DNA of 64,000 nucleotides from positions 334,458,294-334,522,293 of the forward strand of contig NC_053390.1 of NCBI RefSeq assembly GCF_905171765.1, written 5' to 3'. Every line of letters starts with the position of its first letter. Positions within the stretch are counted from its first letter, which is position 1. Position numbers and translations under genes: made by a program. Positions 24,385 through 35,012 of the stretch are shown one piece after another. Below the pieces are notes generated by a model. The model was not told where the DNA came from and ran no database searches. It was given only the letters and a program-made list of their open reading frames with translations. This stretch comes from Bufo bufo (taxonomy: Eukaryota; Chordata; Amphibia; Anura; Bufonidae).

Positions 24385-24907
24385 GAAACTGGCGCTCGAT
24401 ACCGATACGTGGGGCATGACTAAGTCCTTCCTGCGAGACGTCCGATGCCTGGACATGCCAAACAGGGACAAACAGATGAAAATCAATGCTGAGGTAAGAG
24501 CTTTTTCTTACAAGTAGTCTGTACCTCCCTGTCTGGCATTTGTCTTGTTCGAGGGTCCGGCAGAGTATAAGGTATCTTTACAGTCGTGCCTAATTTATGT
24601 TTAAAAATCTGTGACCGTGATAAAGGGCTAGCAGATTACCGCATGAGTGTGGTAGATGGATTTAAACCAGGATTTTAGCTGGGAGTTGCTTCGGATTGTT
24701 CTGGGAGTAACTGTTTACGTATTTGTCATTATTTATTGTGTGTGTAGAATCTGGAAGGAAGCTACAAGAAGGGGCCAGAAGCTCAGAGAGGCTTTAGCTT
24801 TAAAGTAACACAGTAGGTACACCTGGAAGGACAGTTTGGGGAAGCCACTGTGGGAGAAAATAGACGTCTAAGGTTCCCCCTAGTAAGCACAGATTTAGGA
24901 AAAGACA
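24385..24907 (+). promoter_or_regulatory. Retroviral leader with primer-binding-site region
   Basis: Sequence between the 5' LTR and gag. A TGGCGCTCGATACCG stretch begins at 24390, five bases after the LTR end, where a tRNA primer-binding site is expected. Its first six bases agree with lysine-tRNA sites, and an ACGTGGGGC nearby resembles the rest of such a site, but the middle does not match, so no primer is assigned. The first 120 bp of the leader recur after the 3' LTR (35470-35592). GAGGTAAGAG at about 24490 is a possible splice donor. Confidence 0.6.
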
Positions 24908-25458
24908 ATGGGTAATCAGAACAGCGTTCTCGAAGAGTATGAGACAGCTAAACAACTGGTAGAAAAGAGAGATGACAAAGATGCGTTAAAGAAAGTTGAC
25001 AAAGTCTTGAAAAAAGCAGATATGAAACATGGAGACCTTGATTTAAAGAGGCTAAAGAGGATGTAGTCTCCTTTGAGTCAACTGTCTAGACTGACATGGG
25101 GTGGGATGCCTTGGGGCAAACGGGAGAAAAACTTTTCACGTCCACCTTCATGGAAGGACTGAGACCAGCCTTGCAGGCTAAACTCAAAGCCTGTAAGCCT
25201 GAGTGGAGGGTGACACTACTCCCTCAACTTGTTGCTGCTTCCAATGGTCTGGAATTGGACATGTCTAGCTCCAGATCAGCCAAAGTAAACATGGTCCAAG
25301 GTCAACAAAAAACATGGTCAGGTCCACAGGGACAGGGAAGGCAGAGGAGGAATGATTTCAAATGTTACAACTGTGGAAAGCCAGGACACATTAGGAGAAA
25401 CTGCCATGCTCCTCCCCAGCAGCAGGAGAATCAACAGACCCAGGGAACCTCAGACATT
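24908..25458 (+). pseudogene. gag: gag relic (matrix start and nucleocapsid)
   Basis: ATG at 24908 opens a 52-codon piece starting MGNQNS, with Gly at position 2 as in myristoylated retroviral matrix proteins, rich in charged helix residues, ending in a stop at 25064-25066. A second open frame from 25096 covers the gag C-terminus: a helical capsid-tail segment, then a basic linker and a single zinc knuckle CYNCGKPGHIRRNC (C-X2-C-X4-H-X4-C) at about 25366-25407. Gag is far shorter than the usual 500 or so residues, so most of matrix and capsid is deleted. A MITE interrupts the reading after 25458. Confidence 0.82.
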
Positions 25459-25459
25459 A

Positions 25460-25847
25460 AAGGGAACCTGTCACCTCCAACAAACATCCCAAGCCGGCAG
25501 CAGTACCTTAGAGTAGCCAGCAGCATGTTTGTAACGATTATTTTCTTCCTGTAGGCAGATGAAGCAAAAGATGTAAATATGTTGTCTAATACCCTGCTGA
25601 CCGCCTGTCAGTCACAGCGAAGGGGCAGGTAAGGGGGCGTGGTTTCCATGACTTGAAGCAAGGAGGCCGCTGCCTCCGTGACTTCAAGCCTGACTAGAGA
25701 AGCGCGCCAGCAGGGGAGTAAAGAAAGTTTTTGCAGCTTTTGCTTCATCTGCCTGCAGGAAGAAAATGATCATTACAAACATGCTGCTGGCTACTCTAAG
25801 GTATTGCTGCCGGCTTGGGATGTTTGTTGGAGGTGACAGGTTCCCTT
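25460..25847. mobile_element. MITE in gag, 388 bp
   Basis: Terminal inverted repeats of at least 100 bp: left AAGGGAACCTGTCACCTCC and right its complement, continuing through CAAACATCCCAAGCCGGCAG and the complement of TAGAGTAGCCAGCAGCATGT. TA flanks both sides (25458-25459 and 25848-25849), consistent with a Tc1/mariner-type target duplication. No coding capacity. Confidence 0.85.
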
Positions 25848-25890
25848 TATCCCTGTCTCTGCTGGTTCACAATAGGAAACCAGCAACCCC

Positions 25891-26840
25891 GTGTTCTTAT
25901 CTGCCATGAGTATAGCTAATCAAGGGTGTCAAATTCAAATACCAGTACAAGTGGGGAATAAACAAGTCCCTTTCTTGGTGGACACGGGTGCAGCCAAAAC
26001 AGTGCTAAATCCAAAACATGTTCAATCATGGCAGATGAGTGGAGATTATGTACCTGCAGCAGGTTTCACAGGGGAGATAATTTTTGTTCAAGAAACAGTG
26101 CTGTTAAAATTAAGAATTAAAGATGGCACAGTTGTAACACATTTGTTAGTCAAAGAAAATATTCCCCATAATTTGTTGGGCACTGATATGTTGCAAGCCC
26201 TAGGGGCACATATACATTTCAATGAGGACGTTACCACACGAGTAGATATAGGAGCCTCGGATGAGGTTCTGTGTCAAGTTATGGCTTTGTACCTAGAGCC
26301 CGGGACAGGATGCAAATTACATTACACGGATTGTGAGGAGTTACAGGTGGTTCCAAACAAGTTGTGGGCATCAGCAAAGTTGGACATTGGGAAACTTAAT
26401 GTTACCCCTTTCATGGTTCATCTCAAACCAGGTTACCAACCACCCCGTGTTAAACAGTCCCCCTTGAGTCATGCCCAGGAGCAGTCAGTAGCCTTACAGG
26501 TGAAGCAGTATGAGAGAATGGGGGTTTTAGTAAGGACCAGATCACCAGCAAACACACTCCTGTTCCCAGTTATGAATAAGCCAGTAAAGGGACAACCAGT
26601 AACATATAGGATGGTTCATGATCTTAGGGAGGTCAATAAGGTCATGGTGCTGCAGACTCCCATTGTGCCAAACCCGCATGTTTTGTTGTCCCAGGCGCCA
26701 CCAACTGCCACGAATTTCACTGTGATAGACTTAGCAAATGCATTTTTCAGTGTTCCCCTACATTCTGATTGTCAATATCTATTTGAGTTCACATTTAGAG
26801 GTAATCAATATGCCTGGACGCTTTTACCCCAGGAATGCAC
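25891..26840 (+). pseudogene. pol: Retroviral protease and N-terminal reverse transcriptase
   Basis: The frame holds an aspartic protease with active site FLVDTGAAKT (Asp31 of the open frame) and a downstream LLGTDML segment. RT fingers and palm follow, with YRMVHDLREVNK and the first catalytic aspartate region TVIDLANAFFSVPL at about 26720-26760. Retroviral protease cuts the polyproteins during maturation; RT copies the genomic RNA. After about 26830 the homologous reading moves to another frame, so RT is broken before its YVDD motif. The upstream start at 25891 is arbitrary because pol is normally reached by read-through or frameshift from gag. Confidence 0.88.
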
Positions 26841-27412
26841 AGAATTCGCCTACTATGCATACGCAAGCTCTCCAGTCAGTTTTATCTGGTTGGTCAATCC
26901 CTGATGATTTTGTGCTACTTCAATATGTTGATGATCTACTCCTGTGTGCAGAAAACTGGAAAAGCTGTAGGGAAGCCATGCTGTCATTGTTGATATTTCT
27001 TGCAGAAAGTGGTTGCAAAGTTTCCCGAGACAAGCTGCAATATTGCCAATCAAGGGTCACATTTCTGGGACATTGTCTCTCAGAGGGTGCAAGGCACCTT
27101 ACTGAGGAGAGAAAACAAGTGGTGAAGGCCATAAAACTCCCTCAGGGGCCAAAACCCCTCAGGATGTTTTTGGGTCTGGTCTTGAACTGCAGACCCTGGA
27201 TAAGGCATCCATCCATGCTTATGCAGCCTTTGTATGATTTCCTGTCATCAGAACCTTTTTGTCTGACGGAACATGCAATTGATTTCTTTTTCACTCTGAA
27301 ACTGGCAATATGGTCTGAACCGGCATTAAGAATTCCAGATTATGATCAACTGATTAATCTGTTTTGTCCAGGGACACAGCACAGCAGTGTTAGCCCAGAA
27401 ACATATAGATAG
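26838..27412 (+). pseudogene. pol: Reverse transcriptase palm/thumb, second frame
   Basis: Continues RT in another frame after the break near 26830. It shows the catalytic LLQYVDDLLLC at about 26915-26950 and the VTFLGHCLSEGARH thumb region typical of class I retroviruses. The connection region begins after 27200. The upstream 30 or so codons of the open frame are out-of-phase shadow. Reading leaves this frame near 27400. Confidence 0.88.
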
Positions 27413-28358
27413 TCAGAGACCAATAGCATACTTCTCTGCCAGATTAGATCCTGTGTCTCGAGGAGCTCCTTCATGTGTCAGGGCTGTGGCAGCTGTCCAG
27501 CTCATGGTGGAAAAAGCATCTGAGATAGTCCTCGACTACCCCCTAGTGGTACAAACACCACATGACATCCAGGGTACTCTCAGTCAAATTCAGCCAAAAC
27601 ACATTTCCATGGCCAGGCAACTAAGGTTACAATGTTCCCTCCTCATGCCAGATAACATTATCTTTAGAAGGTGTACAATTCTGAATCCTGCTACATTGTT
27701 ACCAATCACAGATTCAGAAATAGGCGAGGGAGCTACAGGTCCATTACTTGCAGAGTTAATGGAAACAGAAGATCATGATTGTGAGCATTTGATGCAACAA
27801 GAGACCTCTGGTTTTTCACATGTTCATGACAAGCCTCTTGATAACCCTGATTTTGAGTATTTTGTAAATGGAAGCAGGTTTATGGGAGAAGATGGCCAGT
27901 TCCACACTGGATATGCAGTGGTCACACAGTACGATGTATCCGTTGCTGAACCATTCCCTCCTCACATGTCAGCACAGGAGGCTGAGCTGAAGGCACTCAC
28001 TGAAGCGTGCAAAATGGCTAAGGACAAGAAGGCGAACATCTACATGGATTCCAGGTATGCCTTTGATATTGCACATAATTATGGGCCAATTTGGCGGGCC
28101 AGAGACTTTTTGAAATCAGCAGTCAAGCCTATTAAGAATAAAAACTCTGCGCTGGAACTAATTAACTCTTTACTGTTGCCAGAAGAAGTGGCTATTATAA
28201 AAGTAAAAGCCCACACCGGACAAAGGACTGATGAGGCAAAAGGAAATGACAGGGCTGACAAAGCTGCTAAACAAGCCCCCCTCAAGCCCAGAGACACTGA
28301 GACTATACCGGTGAATGCCTTTGAGCATCAGGAGATGTATGTGGAGGTTTTGGTATAA
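27387..28358 (+). pseudogene. pol: RT connection and RNase H, third frame
   Basis: Contains the connection subdomain and an RNase H domain at about 27840-28280. Catalytic positions visible are Glu in AQEAELKAL, Asp in IYMDSRYAF and the last Asp in GNDRADKAA. The first catalytic position, normally TDGS, reads VNGS, with Asn in place of Asp. RNase H would degrade the RNA strand during reverse transcription, but this change should abolish metal binding. Ends in TAA at 28356-28358; a second in-frame stop follows at 28389-28391 before integrase resumes in the same frame. Confidence 0.88.
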
Positions 28359-28478
28359 CTGTCTTCTCAGGCAGATGAAGAAGAAAAATAATCTTGGACT
28401 AAGAGAGGTGCTACCCTAGATGAGCAGGGACTATGGGAGGTTCAAGGTAAGATCTGCCTAGCTAGAGTCCTGTATCCG

Positions 28479-29573
28479 ATGATGGCCCAAGAAGCCCATG
28501 GGGTGACGCACCAGGCAAAAGGTCTCTTGATCAACACTGTGGCCAAAAGGTGGATCGCTCCAAGGTTCTCCACTATGGCAAGTAGGTTTGTACAAAGTTG
28601 CATGATTTGTGCTTGGAATAATCCAGGGCAAGTAGTGAAGACTCCAAGCAAGCACACTCCTAGGCCATTTTACCCGTTCCAGAGACTGCAGATAGACTAT
28701 ATACAACTGCCTAAGGTAGGAGTATATGAGTTTGTTCTTGTGTGTGTTGATCTCTTTTCAGGGTGGCCGGAAGCTTATCCTGTGTCTAAGGCAAATGCAA
28801 AGAACACCGCAAAGAAACAGGTCAGTGAACTGATATGCAGGTATGGTGTTCCTGAAGTTATTGAGTCAGAGAGAGGTTCCAACTTTACAGGTGAAGTGAT
28901 GAGAGAGGTTATGCAAGCCTTAGGGGTGACCCAAGCCTTCCATACGGCATACCACCCACAAAGCAGCAGCTATGTCGAACACTTGAACGGGACAATAGAA
29001 CTGAAAATTCTGAAAGCCATGCAGGAAACAGGTAGACCATGGACAGAGTGTTTGCCTCTAGCCTTATATTCCATAAAAACCATCCCAAACAAGAAGACAG
29101 GGTTGTCCCCCTTTGATGTATTGTTTGGCAGTGCCCCAAGGCTAGGATTGTATTTTCCTCAACAGTTGCAGTTGCAGACTGATAGTATGGTCAGTTACAT
29201 GAAGGCCTTTACTGAAAGATTAGATCACACTCATAAACAAGTGTTTGCTTCCATTCCAGACCCTGATTCAGTAGAAGGCACACACAGTCTTGATCCTGGA
29301 GATTGGGTGGTGATAAAGACGCACGTGAGGAAAAGCTTTGAGCCCAGATTTGATGGTCCCTTCCAAGTCCTGTTGAAAACTGCAACCTCTGTAAAGGTGG
29401 AAGGAAAGCCTAACTCGATTCACACCTCACATTGCAAAAAAGTGCCCAACCCTGAGAATGTAGATCCTTGTACTGCTATCCTGGCTCTGAGCATTCAAGC
29501 TCTACATGTGAACCTAAAAAGTCACTGGGACAATGCCCTTATTAGGCATCATCAGGTCATGTTAAAAATATGA
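28479..29573 (+). pseudogene. pol: Retroviral integrase
   Basis: One 364-codon frame covers the N-terminal HHCC zinc site (HGVTH and CMIC, residues 7-44), the catalytic core (Asp73 in QIDYIQ; Glu167 in SSYVEHLNG) and a C-terminal GDWVVIK SH3-like domain near residue 280, a module found in gammaretrovirus-type integrases. The second core position, usually SDRG, reads SERG (Glu131), a conservative but normally inactivating change. Spacing to Glu167 is 35, as in DD35E integrases. Same frame as the RNase H piece, separated by two stops. The Met at 28479 is not a natural start. Confidence 0.88.
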
Positions 29574-29635
29574 CAGATGTGGACAATTATAAAAACTGTT
29601 GGATCTGTACACACAGTCCTTTGAGTTAAAAGACT

Positions 29636-29911
29636 ATGCCTTATTTATTGATTCCGGTACCATGGTTAGAACTTGCTGACATAAATTGTAGAGACTTCTT
29701 ATCTATCCAAAGATCAGAAAATGAAAGTCTTAAGTTTAACTCCACTGCAGTTCCTATTCCTATTGCTGGATGGGTGGAACCCCCCTGGTGGCAAGCCAAT
29801 GTGACCGCAAGGAAGGACAAAACTGTCAGAGCATGGGACTTTGATGGGCAGAAATGGGCCAGAAATAGACTCCAGCCACATTTATGCTGTCACATGATGA
29901 GCTTAACATAA
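29636..29911 (+). pseudogene. env: env surface-region relic (tentative)
   Basis: A 91-codon open frame lies where env should begin, about 60 bases after integrase. It is rich in Trp and contains three possible N-glycosylation sites (NES, NST, NVT), which fits a retroviral surface glycoprotein. No diagnostic motif is present, and only about 370 bases separate it from the transmembrane remnant, so most of the surface subunit is gone. Assignment is by position. Confidence 0.45.
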
Positions 29912-30013
29912 ATGCTGTGCCTAAATATACATTATATAGAAGAGCTGCAGATAACCCCAGACCTAATAGGAAACCTAATGTAGTGGAGATGAGTATTTAA
30001 AACAAGTTTTTTA

Positions 30014-30521
30014 ATGCTCTGTTTATTTACCCAAATACAGATGTGGGATAAGCTAGTGGTAGCCACTGACTACCTAGATGACCACATATGGGATGTGTTA
30101 GGCCTTGTAAACCAAATTAATGGTGTACAATCTCAGTTAATCATAGTTACTAACCAGCATACTCTAGTTTTAGGCTATCTTACTGCCAAGGAAGGAGGAA
30201 TGTGTCAAATAATAGGATCTGCTTGTTGTCATTATATAGATCCACAGGTAAGAGCAGGTATCGAAAATTTGAAAGAAATGAGAGATAAATGGCTGGATGC
30301 ACATAGTGCTGACAAGGACTCTTGGTGGCAAGATACCTTCTTTCTTGAAACCACCAAACTGGTTTAAAAATGTTGGTGGGTGGCTTATGAGTATAGTACA
30401 GGGAATAATACAGATTTTGTTGATTGTTGCAATCATTTACAATGTAATTAAGCTCACATTGATGTGCTTGAATAAAATGTGTAACAGGGATCGAAACAGG
30501 AGAGATTATGAGACCTGTTAA
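30014..30521 (+). pseudogene. env: env transmembrane-subunit relic
   Basis: Two overlapping frames (30014-30367 and 30297-30521). The first holds a heptad-like helix followed by CQIIGSACC, a CX6CC motif characteristic of the disulfide-linked transmembrane subunit of gamma-type retroviruses. The second begins with a Trp-rich membrane-proximal stretch (NWFKNVGGWL) and a hydrophobic membrane span, then a short basic tail. A frameshift around 30300-30360 separates ectodomain from anchor. The DIRS element begins 50 bases downstream. Confidence 0.75.
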
Positions 30522-30572
30522 AACTGGAATCTGGGAAACCAGCAGCAAGGGGAATGTCCGGCTGAAGTATGT

Positions 30573-30682
30573 TTGTGGTCAGGACCTAAACGAGTGGAAG
30601 ATGCCCAACCACCACCCCCCTACCTAATTGGCCTGAGGTGTGCCTTGGCCTCACTAGGTCGGTATGCCTGAAAAAGGGGGCA
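30573..30682 (-). repeat. DIRS split repeat B2
   Basis: 110 bp beginning TTGTGGTCAGGACCTAAACG, matching 30897-31006. It forms the outer 3' end of the element (minus-strand sense). A 56-bp spacer separates it from A2. Confidence 0.85.
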
Positions 30683-30738
30683 TACCCTGAATGTGATGGT
30701 TGAATGACTGAATGAAGAATGGGAATGGGTGGGCAGGG

Positions 30739-30896
30739 GACGTCCGAATGCCGACGTGCTGCCTGGGAGAGCCAGACTGCTTAAGACAGGTACCGGCCCC
30801 TCCCACAAATCCAGGCTGCCTGGGAGAGCCAGACTGCTTAAGACAGGTACCGGCCCCTCCCACAAATCCAGGCTAGCCTGCGGCCAGCCTTAACAC
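30739..30896 (-). repeat. DIRS split repeat A2
   Basis: 158 bp matching A1 at 34824-34981. Contains two tandem copies of a segment of about 55 bp with GCCTGGGAGAGCCAGACTGC. Confidence 0.88.
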
Positions 30897-31006
30897 TTGT
30901 GGTCAGGACCTAAACGAGTGGAAGATGCCCAACCACCACCCCCCTACCTAATTGGCCTGAGGTGTGCCTTGGCCTCACTAGGTCGGTATGCCTGAAAAAG
31001 GGGGCA
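30897..31006 (-). repeat. DIRS split repeat B1
   Basis: Abuts A2 and matches B2. The contiguous B1A2 junction is the expected template for the circular intermediate of such elements. Confidence 0.85.
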
Positions 31007-31048
31007 AAACCCACCAGTGAGGGAAGGATTGGCCTGAGGTGCTAGGTG

Positions 31049-31976
31049 CTACTCTGCCAATGTACTGAATGCTTGGACCAGCTCCGCTTGTGGCTCCGGG
31101 ATATACCGTACAAAGCACCCCGAGCGCCAGCGCCCCAAGTGTTTAATGATATGCACAGGGACTCCATGCTTGGACGCTGCGGATGCCGCACCGATGCGGA
31201 AAGAATGCCCCGAGAATTGAGCCCGATTCAATCCTACACTGGTCAACAGGATGCGAATATGTTTGATGAACTGGCTGGACGTCAGTGGACCAACAGGGAA
31301 TGGAAGTAATGGGTCGGTGGGGCTGTGAAGACTAAGGGCCAGCAAGAGGTTGTCCAAGACTGTCACTGGACACCATGCGTTTGTGGTCTGGAAGAACTTA
31401 ACTACATGGCCGGGACCTACCTGCCTTGTTTTGTTGTGAGGCAACTGCAAATAAGTTACTGCCCATCCTGACTAAATCTCCCTTGCGGAAAGCCACCGCC
31501 CCTTGTCTGGCCTGTGTCACTTCACCTGGTCTTAAAAACCCGTAAAACGCCAAGTACATCGCCGCCTTGATCACCAGGCTGGGAAGGACTCTGAATGGTG
31601 ACAATGTGAGAACTTCCGACAGGCTACGAAACGTGTCCCCCTTAATAGGTCGACGGACCGACTTGACCGTGACCTGGCTTTTTTGAATGCCTCTGAGGAT
31701 GGCCTTGATCGGGTGAGCTGAAAATATAGAGGGTCTGTCTGGCTCTTGAAGTGCCAAAAAATGCTGCACCCCAGCCAAATATAGCCTAATGGTGTTGTAG
31801 GATAAAGCCAATACCGAATGACAATAAGACACGAAAGCCACCATATACTTGACCTGACCTGTGTCACCTCTAGGATATGCCAACTTAAAGTTCGAAAAAA
31901 ACACCCACGCTCGGCGGTACGACCGCAACGTACTGGCCGACAAAGACTTGGTAATGAGTGAACTGGCGACCACCAT
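31049..31976 (-). pseudogene. Tyrosine recombinase (DIRS integrase), frameshifted
   Basis: Two minus-strand frames. The first (31398-31976) has a helical SAM-like/core-binding N-terminus (STLRSYRRAW) and the first catalytic arginine in YGFLRPGEV (Arg149). The second (31049-31450) carries GHSFRIGAAS (His82 and Arg85), a Trp at the second His/Trp position (LGRWRS) and the nucleophile Tyr116 in VRYIPEP, so the R-H-R-Y set is complete but split by a frameshift near 31420. In DIRS elements this enzyme inserts a circular DNA by site-specific-type recombination without target duplication. The RT frame lies just upstream. Confidence 0.87.
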
Positions 31977-31984
31977 CAGAGAGT

Positions 31985-32947
31985 CTAATCCAAGACCAGC
32001 AGCCGCCAGTCCGGTACCGGGGTGCCCACTGAGTCTGCTTCTGGGTTCTGTAAGAAAAAGCGAGAAAAATCAAAACGAGATAAAGCATCAGCTGCAACGT
32101 TGCTGACCCCGTCCAAAAACAGGGCATGAAAATGAAACCCCTGTTCCAGAGCTATCCAGGTCAATCTACGCATGAAAGACATGATAAGTAACGATTTAGA
32201 TCTGTCCTTGTTAATGATCTCTGCGGTCGCCATGTTGTCAGTGTGGAAAACCACCGTGTGACCCGACCACCTATGCCCCCAGACTATAGCAGCTGCTACG
32301 ATAGGATAGATCTCGAACAATGCCGACATCTGAGAAAACCCCGGCAACTGTAGCACGTGTGTGGGCCATGAGCCGGCGAACCAATGTGAGCCAAATATGG
32401 CCGCGAAACCTACCGAGGCAGCCGCGTCTGAAAATACGTGTGGAGAATCAGAAGTGGCCCTCGGAATAAACATGGAAATGCCGTTCCACCCACTGAGAAA
32501 TCTGTCCCACATGAACATTTCTGCTCGGGCATTCGCATTAAGATGCACTGATGCGTCCAAATCACTGGTCTGTTGTAATAAGACTAGCAATCTTGAAATG
32601 AATGCTCTACCCTGAGGAATGATCCTCATGGCAAAGTATAACATGCCCAACAGAGACTGCAATTCTCTCTTGCAAACCTGAGACATGAGCAAGGAACGGA
32701 CACCTGATTTGATTCTGTTGAGTTTGTCTTGTGGCAGACTGGCTGACATGGCACGTGAATCCAGAGAGATCCCCAAGAACGTGACAACCTGCGCAGGCCC
32801 TTCTGTTTTGTGTTCGGCCACTGGAATGTTTAACTCCTTGAAGACCTGCAAGAGAACCTGCAAGTCAACAGGTTCCTGTGAGGGTTCTTCGATCAACAGA
32901 AAATCATCCAGGTAGTGAATGACATTCTGGCAACCCTGTTCCAACAA
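31985..32947 (-). pseudogene. DIRS reverse transcriptase palm and RNase H
   Basis: A 320-codon minus-strand frame starting within RT: catalytic HYLDDFLLI at residues 11-19, thumb, then an RNase H region with VFSDAAASVG, VFHTDNMATAEII and NVAADALSRF, typical of the DIRS order. The recombinase begins nine bases after its stop. The Met at 32947 is internal to RT; the N-terminal half lies at 33180-33557 in another frame, with stops between. Broken by frameshift but otherwise well preserved. Confidence 0.87.
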
Positions 32948-33179
32948 AATCCATTCCAGTGCCTGCGCTAACCTGTCAAACAGACTGGGGCTGCTCTAGG
33001 AACCAAACGTCAACTTGGTGGCGAAATAGTACGCATCTCTCCATTTGATGCCATGCCATTGCCAGAGAGATGGGCTAATGGCAGCAGTTTGAACGCATCA
33101 GAGACATCTGCTTTGGACAGCCAAGCCCCCATGCCTGTCTGAAGAATGACCTGGATAGCCTGGTCTACGGAAGTATACT

Positions 33180-33557
33180 TTAAGGAAATTCCTCGGACGG
33201 AATCAACGAGTTGAGACTAGGAACGTGGGAAGAATGTGGAGCAGACAAATCATAAATCAAACGAAATTTATTGGAATATTTTCCCTGCACCACCCCCACC
33301 GGGCTCACCCTCCAAGTGCAGAAAGGAGGGGACTGGAAAGGACCAATGATGAAACCCTTGTCCAGCTCAACTGCCAAGAGTGAATCCACCAGACCAGCAT
33401 GTTTAGAAGCCGACTGCAAGTTGGGGCATTCATGAGTCTGCTGGGGCAAGGTGATGAGCCCAGTGTGAAACCCCCGTGAAAACCCTTCCACCAGGAATGT
33501 ACGGAACGGCTGAACCGGATGAAGCCGCAGCAGCTGGTCTAGTGCCTCCACATTCAC
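33180..33557 (-). pseudogene. DIRS reverse transcriptase N-terminal part
   Basis: 125-codon frame with KGFIIGPFQSPPF, a WRVSPVGVVQGK segment and FRLIYDLSAP, the fingers region of DIRS-type RT. Homology continues downstream (33180-32947) only in other frames with stops. Upstream of it no gag frame is recognisable. Confidence 0.82.
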
Positions 33558-34823
33558 CCGGCTCAGTCACGCCGGCTTCAATGTGCAGACCGTGACCGGA
33601 TGTGCCCTAAAACATGTGGCACAGACATGCAGGAGCCTGCACTGGCTGAAGTTGCAGATGGCGTAGACCACTGCAAACAACACAACAAACACCACAAAAC
33701 AACAACAAAAAAAAAAAAACGAAGAAAGAAAAAGAGAAGAGAAAAAAAAACAACCTGTTAACCCTACGACCTGCTGCCCGTAAGCTGACAAACAAGATGA
33801 CGGAATCTAAGCCCCTCCCCCCCCCCCAGCAGCGTGAAACGATTGAACGAAAAGCCTTCGAGGCTGACAGGGAGTATGATAGTCGTTTCCACTGATGTAT
33901 GAAGCGAGCCCGAGTTTGTGTGAATCTGTGACGTGGCAGATTAATTAAAAACGAATACTGCGAGCTAAAGAACCTACAGACGTGGTAGGTGATGTATGTA
34001 AGTATAGGATTTGTGGAAAACAGACCGTATGACGTATGACACTAGTCTACGAGATGAAACGGGGGGTGTATGTCGTGCGAGCGTGTAGCTGTATTGGCGG
34101 ATGTACCTATGCTAGAGGTGTATGGATGAAGCTTGGTGGATAAAGGTTGTTTTTTTTTTTATCCCAAAAATTTTTTTTCTTTATTTGAACAACCCACACT
34201 CTTTTTTTTTTTTTTTTTACTTTATTTAACAATCCACTTGTACCCTTTTTTTTTTTTTTTTCCTTTATTTGAACAACCCACTTTTTTTTTTTTTTTTTTA
34301 CTTTATTTAACAATCCACTTGTACCCTTTTTTTTTTTTTTTTTTTCGTCAAACTGCCTGATGTGCGAACTATGTGTCTAAGGTATGTATGTAGTGTATGT
34401 GATGAGTGTCAAACATGTGCACAAGCAGCAACCTTGTAAGTAATCAACTCAGTAATGGCACCAGGACCCAGCTGCCAGAGTTTAACCTGCTGAGCCCAGA
34501 TGACTCGCAGCCCCTGTATGAACTTAGATACAGGTTATGCTGAGACAGGCAATGAGCTCCAACTATGTGACAATGCTGCCCATTGGTGCCAAAACTTGAA
34601 TTGCATGTGCCTGAACGCAGTGAGGAGAAGCGATCCTCCGGCACACTTCCCCCTCTCTACACACCCTCCTACCCTCCTCCACGTTGCCACGCTCCCCAAA
34701 CAAACCAGTTATCTTGGAAAACGACCTGAACAGCTTGCAGACTGGAGTGAAAGGTACACCCGGCTTCTCTGAGATCCGACTCGTGCAGGACGCTTGCTGA
34801 TGACGTCACACCCGGAAGTAGCA
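33558..34823 (-). other. DIRS 5' region without a recognisable gag
   Basis: Leader of 1.27 kb between A1 and RT. It has T-rich tracts (A-rich in the element's sense) at 33705-33750 and 34146-34345. The latter holds two tandem copies of a segment of about 110 bp with CTTTATTTAACAATCCACTT. Short frames (34444-34644, minus) show no domain. Confidence 0.6.
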
Positions 34824-34981
34824 GACGTCCGAATGCCGACGTGCTGCCTGGGAGAGCCAGACTGCTTAAGACAGGTACCGGCCCCTCCCACAAATCCAGG
34901 CTGCCTGGGAGAGCCAGACTGCTTAAGACAGGTACCCGCCCCTCCCACAAATCCAGGCTAGCCTGCGGCCAGCCTTAACAC
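34824..34981 (-). repeat. DIRS split repeat A1
   Basis: 5' end of the DIRS element. 158 bp, nearly identical to A2 at 30739-30896, with the same internal 55-bp duplication. Confidence 0.88.
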
Positions 34982-35012
34982 GTATCTGACACCTGTGGTA
35001 AGTGAATATCTC

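Larger units (their letters stand above)
30573..34981 (-). mobile_element. DIRS-order tyrosine-recombinase retrotransposon with split direct repeats
   Basis: Minus-strand element of 4.4 kb with RT/RNase H and a tyrosine recombinase. Its repeats follow the A1-ORFs-B1A2-B2 plan: A1 34824-34981, B1 30897-31006, A2 30739-30896, B2 30573-30682. The A copies are 158 bp and the B copies 110 bp, each pair nearly identical, and B1 and A2 abut. This arrangement is known from the Ngaro and PAT-like groups of the DIRS order. No target duplication is seen, as expected for recombinase-mediated insertion. It lies between env and the 3' LTR of the provirus. Confidence 0.85.

Noticed and set aside
24390..24407. 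Lysine-tRNA primer-binding site
   Set aside because: Only the first six bases match consecutively; the remainder is interrupted.
33567..33795. Small hydrophobic Phe-rich protein
   Set aside because: Comes from an A/T-rich tract in the DIRS leader; low-complexity artefact.
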